Source of the DNA: Dipetalonema caudispina
Lineage: Eukaryota > Nematoda > Chromadorea > Rhabditida > Onchocercidae
Length of the DNA: 64,000 nucleotides
Direction of reading: 5' to 3'
Assembly: GCA_013365325.1 (NCBI GenBank)
Contig: JABVXV010000039.1
Span: 62,001 to 126,000, forward strand
Below the pieces are notes generated by a model. The model had not been told where the DNA came from and did not search any database. It saw only the letters and a list, made by a program, of their open reading frames with translations. Numbering within the stretch: the stretch's first letter is position 1; each line of letters begins with the position of its first letter. The position numbers and the translations under genes are program-made. Shown in pieces: positions 53,798-64,000 of this stretch.

Positions 53798-56700
53798 ATG
53801 AATTATACAGGCTTATTGCTCGGCAAGGGTTTTTCTTTCTGGGAAAAAAATGGTTCTGTAATATTACCGGGAGATATTAATGTACAGTGGAAGGATTATC
53901 GAGAAATTGTACAGGTATGATGTTCTAATAGCATAAGACATTAAGATTATAGAGCAGGTGAATTCTAGTCAAGTTATGTTTATAGGTTTTATTGATGACA
54001 GTACCTTAAATGTATTTTCTAGCCTTCTCTAGAAGTATTACTATTGATACCACTTTGCAATAAACTTTTAGCCGGATAAAGCAAGTTTCTGGGTCATGTT
54101 AGGAAGCTTGTTATTATTTATCGTATGGATTGTTTTCATAACATACTACATGTCTCGAGTTATTGGGCCAATTGTTGCATTTGTGTTTACTCGAATTGCT
54201 CACTTAAAAGGATATGATGTACAAATATCAATAGGTAAGTTTTAAATCAGTTTTTACGCTTAAGTTAGTTTACTGTTTCAATTTAATGAATTTTTTTTTT
54301 TATTCTACACAAATATCTCTTTTTAAAAAATTCTTAGTTTTTATCTTGTAATATTTTTCGAAAAATTTCGTCCGATAGTTTGAAATATTTGAGAAGATAT
54401 TTTTCGGCAAAAGAAAGGATTTATATGCAGCTATAGCTTGATTGTTTAATTTTCCATCAGTGATGCGGGAATTTATAGCGCACGGGTGCAATAAGAAATT
54501 TTCAGTATGTTTCAGTATTGAAACAAATATATTAAAATTTGGAATGAATTTGTGCTTCTAGTTGCATAAATCTTAACGAAATAATAACTGCTTCTGGTTT
54601 TTTTGAGCTTCGATCCATTGAAATTACCGTTATGTCTATTACATTTTTATTTCAAAATGTATGCATAGTAATTAAGTCAAGTACAGTCCCTTTTATTCCT
54701 TGTTACTTCTACATAATAGATTTTCTCATCCAATGCTATGGAAGAATTTTCCAATTTTTTCAAATGCAGTTTATGGTTATTATTTGTACATAAGTTGTTT
54801 GCTAGCAAAAGCTTTTGTTTTTTCTAGGTTCATTCTCTATAAGTTTCCTTTCTGGTAAAATAATGTTCCGCGATTTTCGATGTATGTGTCAAAATTTCTT
54901 ATTCTGTTGCAACGATGGTTGGATTATTTTTTCGTATTGGAATTACATTCCATCAGATTATGCGCATAAAAGGTTTGATAGGAGAAAACTTCAATAAAGT
55001 AATTTTTGTTTAATGGAAAAATATTATATTTATCCAAGGAATAAATTTAAGTAATATATTAAAGTTTTCAGTAATATCTCAAGATTGCATATATCGTTGA
55101 ATGGCTTACAGCTGCATATTTATAACCGTTTATCAAACTATCGATCTTTAGCAAGGTATTTTGGCCTTGAAAAATTGTTTATTCCCTTGAAGGATGAAAC
55201 TGATATTAACAAAGTACGGCGGTTTAAAAGTAAGTGAACAAATACGTTTTTGGATTTATTCATACTATCCATGAAATGCTTATTTGTTTTCAGGGATCAT
55301 ATTTCAAATTGATTGAGGAGGACCATTTTATATATATCGGCATCATATGATGGGCATATTTGAATCTAACCTGGAGCTAATTAAATTGTTTTGAATTGTT
55401 TTATGTTGTAGTTTGATTGAATATTCGACTTTTTTGCTGTTTCAGCAGATGAACTGGAATGGGACAAATATTATGATAATTTGTGGTCTTTAATTGGATA
55501 TATTAAATTAGATATCAGTTCAGGACGCCTGGTTGCTGGAAATGCACTTTTGCCATCAATGATTGTTTCTTCTTTTGAAAACTATACGTGTAAGTTGATT
55601 AAGGAAATTCTTAGGATACGATAGACTAAAGTTGAGTATCTTTATTCGTCATTTTATAACTTCTCAGTTAGCTACGACTTTTTTCAGAATACAAAAGTCG
55701 TTAGATTCGTAAAACATTCCTTTATTGTATGTTGTTTGAACTTAGTGATTTAAACGATAGTGATATAAAAAAGTATTTTTGGTAAAATCGAAAAACAAGA
55801 AGATATGTGAAGCGCGTTCTTATATCCGAACGCATTTTACATATCTCCTTGTTTTTGAAATAATATAATCTTTGGTTTTAAATAAGACTTAAGATTATAT
55901 TTACCTTAAGAGACTTAAGATTGTATTTTTCTCGAGCATCTTAAACATCTTTGAGTTAATGCGTCACGAATTTATTGTCTTTTTTTTAATTTTAGCGGAA
56001 GTTTCACTCAAGGAGTATGGCAAAGGTGATGACGTGGCGTTACTTAGCATCATTGGTGGCGCAGAAAACGTTCGTGTCACACTGGTACAATGTAATCAAT
56101 TTTTGGAAAAAAAATCGCCAAACTGTAACGGTCGTTGTGATCCACCACCTCGAACAATGGGTGATGGCTTTGCAATTGTTCAAACGGCACATCTCAATTT
56201 CTTCTATAGTCAATCTATCATGGGTACATTTTTTAATTTCTTTTATAGCCAGTCCCTTGTTTTATAAAATTCATAATTTTCTTGCTGTTTCACACTCTTT
56301 CTTTTACCACTTTGTGCCTTTGCTTGTATATAAACTGAATGAAAAAATATTGTTATGAGTATGTAATTTCGTCTCCCACTAAACACTAAAATTCGTTTTT
56401 GAACTTTTAGTGGTAATAAAATTGCTGTATATCAAACATTACTTTCACACTATTTTTGATACTTATATGCTTCCTTACCTTTTTTTTTGATTAGGTGAGC
56501 ACTCCTTCTTTACAATGACTTCTATTAATCATTTTCATTTGCCACTGCACTTCAAGGTGTCGTGAAGGATGGTCAACAGTCAATGACTGAGGATCTTCCT
56601 GTGTGGGAATCTGTGTGGCGATTCGATAAAAATACCGTCTTTTCATATGGTCCATGGGCTGATGCGCAGCGTGTTCTTCTCTATGATTTTTTTTTTCCAC

Positions 56701-59700
56701 CAGAATATCGTAATTCTGAAGTGACGTATGCTTATCATTATTTATATTATTTTTCCATTATGGATATTTCTATTATTTTGTATCCTGAAAATTCAAGAAT
56801 ACAAAGTTTCTTTGTCATGCCTTTACATATTTAAATTTTTCTGATGTAAATAACAACCTTTTAATAGCGAGTTCCGTATTTCAGAGTAATGCCGAAAGAA
56901 GGTGAGCGACGGATTTTGTTATCGCATGACATGAGAATTTCATTATGGAATGATGCAGCGATTGACATATGGTTTATGAGAGGAGACGAATTGAATGCTT
57001 TACATCTACGTGTAAAACAAGGCTCCTCTGTTGATGTAATTATTTTAGTATTTTAAGCATTACAGGCTTTAGTATTTAAAAAGAAGAATTTGATTACAGG
57101 AAGTATTAAAATCTTCCATAGTTACACATTTCAGTTTAAAATGCCTTGGGTGACGACAGAAAAAGGTTATGAAACTACGCTTCGTTGCTGTTTTCTGTTT
57201 GTTGAATCTTCCACATCTCTTGCATATCCCAAATTTTTCCAATGTGAGACTCTGCGTTTGACACTTAATGTTCATTTTCCACGTGTCTTCAATGGATATC
57301 AAATATGGAAATGTGCCATTAAAATTAATAAAGTCAGCACTTGGGCTGTGTGGGATCACAAACATTTTTTCACTGTAAGTTTGCTTTACAAGAAGAGGGC
57401 TCATGTGAATTTTCTGAAATTTTTGTTTTTCAAGTTTTTATAATTTTTATCTAATCTAAGTTATAGGATTTTATTTGTAAGGATCTCTGGTTTTTTCTGT
57501 TTTAATTTCTAGACACATTTTTAAAAATTCAAGTTCTATTTCTAAAGTTGTTATGCCAAGAAAACTTTTAACGTAGTGAGGTTCGTTGAGTTGAATTTGC
57601 TTTTTTTTTCTTTTGTTTTTAGGATTTGATTAACGAATGGACTTCAAATTCGCCTATGGATTTATTTAAATTCGTTCCATACACATGGGAATTCGAAATT
57701 AATGCTATGGATAGTTTTGAACTTACGCTGTTGTTGAATGAACACAATTGGATTGACGCCAGGTAATTTAGTGCTTTTATGCTTTTCAAAAAAAAAAAGA
57801 AAAAAGCTTTTCTTAGCTGTTCTAGATTCATCTGTATTTCAGTCAGTGCACGAAATAGACCAAGTATTTCTCTTTAAGCACGATTTAATGATTATATACA
57901 CATATTTGAGTTTTTTTATTCGCACTTTTTCCCTTTCTTGTTACTTATTCTTTTCGTTTAAATTTACAATTTTAGTTCTTCGGTATCTGCGGAAAATCAT
58001 TTAGCTGCTATTGTGGGCGAAAATGTGACAATATCGTTCGCTTTACCGTTTCTCGATTTGTGCCCTAAAACAGTAACAACTGTTTATAACATTAAGGCGC
58101 AAGGTATGATTGCACTACGCATATGGCTACCACCTAAAAGTCCCCTCTACAGTATCTTACATTCTCTCCTTAAATATGCTTCTTTCACTGTTACTTCCCC
58201 AACAGTCGAGGATTTTCCAGCTGTGTCACATTTAGCGCACGTAAGTTATTAGTCATTTTTTCTTGCTTCAGTAATTTTTGTAGTTTGTCATTGAGGAGTT
58301 TCATGCGATGGCTCTTTGTTTAACTGTTTTTCAATACTGAATTTTCGGTTACTTTTCCAAGCATGTTAAATTTATCTCACTTTTTTCAACGATATGATTT
58401 CAGTATATTTCTCGAGCGCTTTACTTATTATTGTGACACTTTTTAGGATTGGGTCGAATTGTGGAGAACTGAATCGATCACACTATTGTTTGAATACACT
58501 AATCATCCGTTATATTATGATCCACCATCAGACCTTCCGCTGAATGTGATCAAATCAACAGCAAAAAAAGAAGCAGCTCCAATTACTTTATCCCCGGATC
58601 AACTATCGCTTGAGGTTTCCAATATTTGAACTATTAATGGTCCTTGAAGCAATCCTTTGAATTACTGAACTTTCATTTAAATTCAGATCCCCATCAATAA
58701 TTCAGTTTAATATTTTTTTATCAATGCAAGTGCTCAAAAATCCTTAGAATCAGGTTCTGATTTAAATCCTGTTACTGATCTGCTTGTCAAATTTACAATT
58801 TTCTTCAATTCCTTTTTAATCAAATGTTGTTTTTAGGATTTATAAGATATTATCTTCAGATCGATATAGGCGATTCCGAAATCATAGTAGTTGGCTTGAT
58901 CATTCGTTTCATTATTGATCTAAAAAATAATTATTTTGGATTATATGATCAGGTATAGCTTCCTTTATGCGAAATTTTTGCACATTTCAATGTAGTCTTT
59001 AATAACTGTTATGTTTGGCAGGAAAATTGTTAAAGATGAATTGTTGGAGACTTTAGAAATTTGGTTCGGAAGGACAAGATTTGAAGTCGAAGAATTTCCT
59101 AATTTCTTAAATGAAATTTCTTTGTTGCTCTCTTTGAGGGCACGTGTTTTCATTTATATCCTATTGTGTTTTAATTTGTAGCTAACTGATGTCGGAAAAA
59201 TTAGCAGCGACACGTCACCATGTCCACTTTACGGCAACATCATTTCTGGTGAATGTGAACGATACCGACCGCTTTCTCTGCGCCTCCACCTACGTTTTGG
59301 TAAAATTAAAGGATTTTGCTTGGTTCATAGTTCAAAACTGAATTCAGCAATGGGTGAGTAATAAACTTGAGTTTTTAACTTTTTTACTAATTTAGGCGAG
59401 ATTTCAGAACTAACCTAATAACCTTTCCTTTTTTCTGATCAAAGTGATCACCAAAAATAGCAATTCAGTGAAGCAAATTGTGCACATAATTTTCACTGCT
59501 TGCGTCAGTCCATTTCTCGATGTCTTCTTTGCTGATTTCTCCGTTAATTATTTTGCTGTAAAAAAGCCACGTATAAGTATATACGCTACAGAGTATTTCG
59601 TATTATATCAATCATCATCGATTTTAGCCGATAGCGTTGATGGAAGAACTGCATTAATTAAGTAAAAAATATTTCAATAAATTTTCCAGATAGCTGTCCA

Positions 59701-62700
59701 GAGGTTCGTGTTGATGAAGTAGTTGTGGAAATTGTTAAGGATGCACTCGGTGCTATGGTTCAGGTAACACTTTGATGATTTTTTTACTTGGCTTATTAAG
59801 CGAAACTTTGTCATCATGGGAAAATCTTATTTTCAACTTTTAGGTTGGTTTTGGAACGGCTTCAGTAAAATTCAATCCATCTCCTCAATTCCCCAGTACT
59901 GCGAATGGTTTATTGGTACTGGAAACATTTTCATTTCGTGGCCAAGCCCTTTTTTCCGACCTGGATGTTCCGTGGGATGCTGCAACGCTTGAATATGGTT
60001 GGCTTATGGAAATTTCTTCTGGGCAGTTGCTTGGTAAACTTCATTCCTCCCAGGTTTCGTTTTGTTAAGTGTAGGATAAATTTTTTCTTGGAAACATGAG
60101 TACTTTTGTCTGCTCTTTGGGAGTAATAGGTTCTCAAAAAATGGATATTAAGTTAAGAGAGACATCAGGATTAATTCTTACTGGATCAGTGCTGCTATTT
60201 CACTCACTGGGACTTTTTAATCATTTAGTTCAATGCATTTCATAATGATGATGTTGTTGCATATTCACCCGGACTTTTATAGTTTTTTGAAAAATCAAAC
60301 ATCATATCATTTAACTTCTTTTCTTTCATCTGCTATTTAAGAAATGTTACAAACAATTCATGTAAACCAAAATTTGCCATTGCAGATTGCTGTACTAGCG
60401 CAGTGTATCGAATCATTGGCGGTATTGGCTGCTTGCTCTGATGATAAATTATTAATACCTGAAAAGTTCGTCGACTAAACGATTGTTTCAAATTTATTTT
60501 AAATTTAATGGAAATTTATGTTCTTTGAGCTATTTACTGATGCTATTAAAGGAAATTTATAGAAGGAAAAAATGAAAAATTCTTACCACAAAGCTGAGAA
60601 ATTCATTTCACGACAGTTATGTGAATACAAACAAATAAATATGTTACACACCATTTAACTTATTTGCATTCTTTGTAGATATGATTTTTGCATTCATATG
60701 AATGATCGTCGCACATGTCCATACACTGCATTAAATTTAGTTCATCGAAAAACACCAGTCCAAAACTGTGAATCCGAAGAGGATGTTAGTTTTTTGCTTC
60801 AAAACTTTTTACATTCTTATGATTGATGATAGTAGAAGGTCTTTTCTTACTAATCTGTAAGCGAATAGAAGACGTCCTTCTATGAAAATTGCGATATATA
60901 TAAGTGATGGTTTATTCATATCATTTTTCCACATCAACTGCTACTTCAAATATTTCCAGTTAAAATACAATTCATTGCGAATTAGTATTGAGCAAGTGGG
61001 GATAACAATTATGGAAGAACGAAGTGCATTTCAATTTGAACTGTTACCAATTCGTTTGGCTCATTGCAACTGTCACAATGCATCATTTTGCTCCAACATT
61101 CTTGTGAAACTTTCTTCAGTTAGTTTTTGGTTATTTCATACAAAATGGTATTTCTTGTAGGGATTTTGAAGTCACTTGGGAAATAACAGATTGCTTCTCT
61201 TTCTGTTTAAAATTAATTCTTATATAATCCAAAAAGTTAGCGATACGGGTAGAATCATACAAACTAAATTTGAATGTGAATAGTCAATATCTTCGTAGTC
61301 ATAATTGTCAAATGAATAGTTACTTTAGGATATTTGAACATTATTGATTCATTTTTTAAATCCTTTCTGAGGTATTTCGATAGACGATGTCATCAATAAC
61401 TTTCATTATTAAAAAAAAATGCTTGAAAAATTCAAGAAATGAAAATTTTCCAGGTTGAATTGAAACAGTTTGTGTCTGTTTTGGCAAAAGATGTAAAAAA
61501 GTGGGTTGAATGTGGTTCTGTCTCGTTGAATAACATAAGTTTCGACATATGCTTTCCTTATAAAATGTCTGAAGCACATTTGTTCTTGGAGCGAAAAAAT
61601 TTCCTTAATAAACACGATAAATGTACTAAAAGGTAAATATTAATGCTCATGTGATTTCTTGGAATTCAAAAGTGATTATGATTTTTTTCGAATTTCCTTC
61701 ACTTGATGTGAAGAACGGTGAGAAGTATACCGTGTGCGTGTAAGTATGCTGATTTCATTTTATAATATTTCAAGTCTTCATTTGCATCTTAAGCATGCTT
61801 CCAGTGGAGATTTTAAGTGGCGAAACTTGTAGAAGTTAGGAAGAGGACGAAGGATGAATTGAAGTGAACTCGAAAAGTGAAATGAATTAACATTTCAATA
61901 ACATTGCAGGCAATATACGGGAACTTGAGTAATCTTAATTACATCTTTCATTTTACTTCTTTTTGCAGACTTTATTTTCTGTGGGATGATGCAAATAGTT
62001 GCGCATGCTTTGGTCATACTTGGTTTTTTGGTCCTGTTGATAGAGTGTAAGTCCTTATATTTACTACTTGTCATTTTTTTTAATGCTTATATTGATCAAA
62101 ATTTTAAGCTCTCTTCATGGAGAAAGTTCAATTTTCTATTGGTATATAATATTTTTTCAGTGGACTGTCATTCATGCGCGAACTTAACAAGCCTTTATTA
62201 TGGAGCAGTATTACGAGTGAAGAGAATATGCAACCCGTTATTGGTCAGAGTATTATTCATGGGAGTAGATGGTGATTTTTCTGAACATATTAATCGTTTG
62301 TTTGTTTACGAGATCTTCTGATCATTTTGTAGTGTTGCAGGATGATCAGCGCGAAAAATCCTATGGCACACAAAAATCCTATTGTCATCGAAGAAAGTAA
62401 GAAAGAGGTAATAATTAAGATGTATTCGTATTATAAGCTTAAAATTAACACTTACTTTGAAGAATTTCATTTATAGGAAACTGTGAGTGAAAGAAAAGTA
62501 TCCTCTAACGATTCTTTCCATTCGGCCTTTTCATCAACTGATGTTAATGTATATCACCATATGGTTGGTCCAATATTGTCATCGACAATCCTTCACGAAA
62601 GTTATGCGTCATTTTTAAGTGTGTACGAAAATAGAATGACAAGTAATAGTGATTCAAAATTGTTAGAGTCCAGCTTTTTCCGTAAGGTAAAACTTTTGGA

Positions 62701-64000
62701 TTTTTTTGTTACTTGATAAAATTGAAATTTTTGTTGAATTTATTGGATCTTGTTTTTACATTTACTGAACTAATTTCCCCTTCGTTGATAAAATCCGACG
62801 AAATATTTGAAAGAGGGTAAAATTGGATTTTTGATAAGATTAGTTTGTTTTCTTTTGAAAATGAATTCTGATTCCTTCACCTAGGCTTTCTTGAAGTTAA
62901 AGTGGAAATTTTCAAGATGACATCCGGAATCAATGAGCTTACACTAACAAAACAAGAAGAGAAGCAGAAGTTATATACGAAGAAAGATGTTATTACTACT
63001 GAATTACCTGTCAATGTCGATCTTTCTGACCAACACACGATGAAGATAAATGGGGTTTTGGGTGATGAATTACACGTAAGTTATTATTAGATACTGCATT
63101 GCTCATGTAAAGGATTTATTGAGCATAGGATTTGTCGAGGTACTGTACTGTATGCCGTAAATAATTCGTCGTCATTCACGGCAGTTGAATAACGACAAAT
63201 TATTTACCAATTCCTCTAATTTTTTTAGATAGTCACCCACCTATTTAGTGATCTATTCACCCAAGTGTGTCAGTCTGTTAAAAGGTAGGTCGCGGGTAAA
63301 AATTCGTAAATGAGTAGAGCAACTGATTTGACTTCAATTCAGAGACTTTAGAAATCTACTTACACACTTCATCTTCTCGACAGAGATTGTAGCAGTTAAA
63401 TAATATGGAAACGTAGTAGAGACATGTGACAAAATGTTCCTAAAGTTTTCAATCAATCGAGAAAACGGTGTGCAATTTGTTGGCTGATATAATTCCGACC
63501 GTCAAATCATTGCCAGCTCGATTTGTTAGCGTTGATTCTAAATTTGTCATGTAGCATACCATTAACACAAAAAATATTGTGTTAAGTATCCTAGTTAAGT
63601 CAATTAATTTCAGATCTTTGTAACACCGTTGGCTTTAGAGGTGGCACAACATATTATAGAGCAGATATCTGCTAGGTTAATGCTTGTAAATCCCGTTTTT
63701 ATTGTTCAACATCTTTACACATTGTGTTCCTTCCGACATCATTCTCAACCTCTTACAAATGCTTTAATTAACGAATCAAGTTCGTTGTTTATGTTGCATT
63801 ATCAACTGTTGCATCATTATTTCTTACAGCGGAAACCTAATATTATTGTCTGTTTACATGCGATAGATTCCTTAAGATGTACTACTTTAATATAAATTCC
63901 ATTAATGTAGGTGTTTGATAAAGGGTTATTATTTTAAGAAATATATTTTACTTAAATTTTAATTTGTATTTCTGAAGACTAGAAATTATGGTGTCGTAAC
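53798..64000 (+). CDS. lpd-3: LPD-3/BLTP1 (KIAA1109, Tweek) bridge-like lipid transfer protein, N-terminal part
   Basis: Very large rod-shaped protein with a hydrophobic groove, anchored in the ER and carrying phospholipid to other membranes. Exons in the window: 53798-53914, 54072-54234, 54828-54972, 55072-55229, 55446-55589, 55996-56223, 56557-56725, 56885-57035, 57135-57374, 57623-57762, 57976-58240, 58447-58614, 58860-58952, 59182-59353, 59690-59763, 59844-60053, 60386-60465, 60679-60784, 60960-61118, 61454-61632, 61969-62046, 62161-62271, 62341-62407, 62477-62681, 62885-63075, and 63614 to about 63840. That is about 1,340 residues, roughly the first quarter to third. A membrane helix is at about 47-65 (MLGSLLLFIVWIVFITYY), followed by the chorein-like GSFSISFLSGKIMFRDF. 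Further human-like segments are YGPWADAQR, FFFPPEY, FVPYTWEFEI, NEHNWIDA, LEYGWLMEI, KCTKRLYFLWDDA and FVTPLALEVA. The end of the last exon is unclear and the gene runs off the right edge. Confidence 0.93.
55791..55856. ncRNA. 66-nt hairpin in lpd-3 intron 5 (pre-miRNA-like or MITE remnant)
   Basis: Arm 1 is 55791-55819 and arm 2 is 55828-55856, with an 8-nt loop. The 29-nt arms differ from perfect complementarity at four places, all transitions. Two of these would be G-U pairs if the plus strand is transcribed and the other two if the minus strand is. Size and shape fit a nematode pre-miRNA, but no known family is recognised and a small inverted-repeat element would look the same. Confidence 0.35.
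63157..63207. ncRNA. 51-nt hairpin in lpd-3 intron 25
   Basis: Arms 63157-63178 and 63186-63207 (22 nt each, 7-nt loop) pair except at two sites. Both would be G-U pairs in a minus-strand transcript and C-A mismatches in a plus-strand one. No known RNA family recognised. Confidence 0.3.

Noticed and set aside
55305..55445. Possible extra lpd-3 exon after the TTTTCAG at about 55294
   Set aside because: Frame closes soon and the next acceptor (ending 55445) gives a phase-correct exon matching BLTP1.

Overview
The window looks like nuclear DNA of a nematode, most probably a parasitic clade III (filarial or other spirurid) species. I infer this from AT-rich sequence, many small U2-type introns with T-rich 3' ends (TTTCAG type), spliced-leader-like acceptors just upstream of several start codons, and gene products that fit nematode family members (a short HMP-2-like beta-catenin, LPD-3, a Neto/SOL-2-like receptor). 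The exact species cannot be read from the sequence. Every recognised gene is eukaryotic and intron-rich. I saw no operon of bacterial type, no CRISPR array, no rRNA or tRNA gene and no intact transposon.

Layout. 1-2213 (minus): 5' part of mitochondrial leucyl-tRNA synthetase, running off the left edge. 4994-11327 (minus): SNRK, an SNF1/AMPK-related kinase. 13604-18817 (plus): beta-catenin of HMP-2 type. 20363-26031 (plus): UTP4/cirhin, a WD40 component of the small-subunit processome. 26512-31291 (plus): a CUB-CUB-LDLa single-pass receptor of the Neto/SOL-2 type. 31807-31906: a 100-N assembly gap flanked by two identical 121-bp copies. 32035-34417 (minus): mitochondrial Xaa-Pro aminopeptidase 3. 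35882-40680 (minus): lingerer/UBAP2L-like UBA-RGG protein. 42450-52644 (plus): MSH6 mismatch-repair protein. 53798 to the right edge (plus): LPD-3/BLTP1 (KIAA1109, Tweek) bridge-like lipid transfer protein, N-terminal part only.

The genes are unrelated housekeeping and developmental genes, not a pathway cluster. Two pairs are divergent and share an upstream region (SNRK/hmp-2 and lingerer/msh-6). The Neto-like gene and XPNPEP3 converge on the assembly gap. Exon models were built by hand from homology, GT-AG sites and reading-frame phase. Nearly all exon lengths fit in phase, which supports them, but some weak junctions are flagged.

The main unexplained items are: a UTP4 intron that is open in frame from end to end apart from two stops at its splice sites; two pre-miRNA- or MITE-like hairpins in lpd-3 introns; a diverged duplication of about 240 bp upstream of msh-6; a Neto-gene intron built of degenerate repeats inside a very AT-rich block; a palindromic ATGCAT/octamer cluster between SNRK and hmp-2; and a hairpin that carries a frame-shifting decoy acceptor in msh-6.
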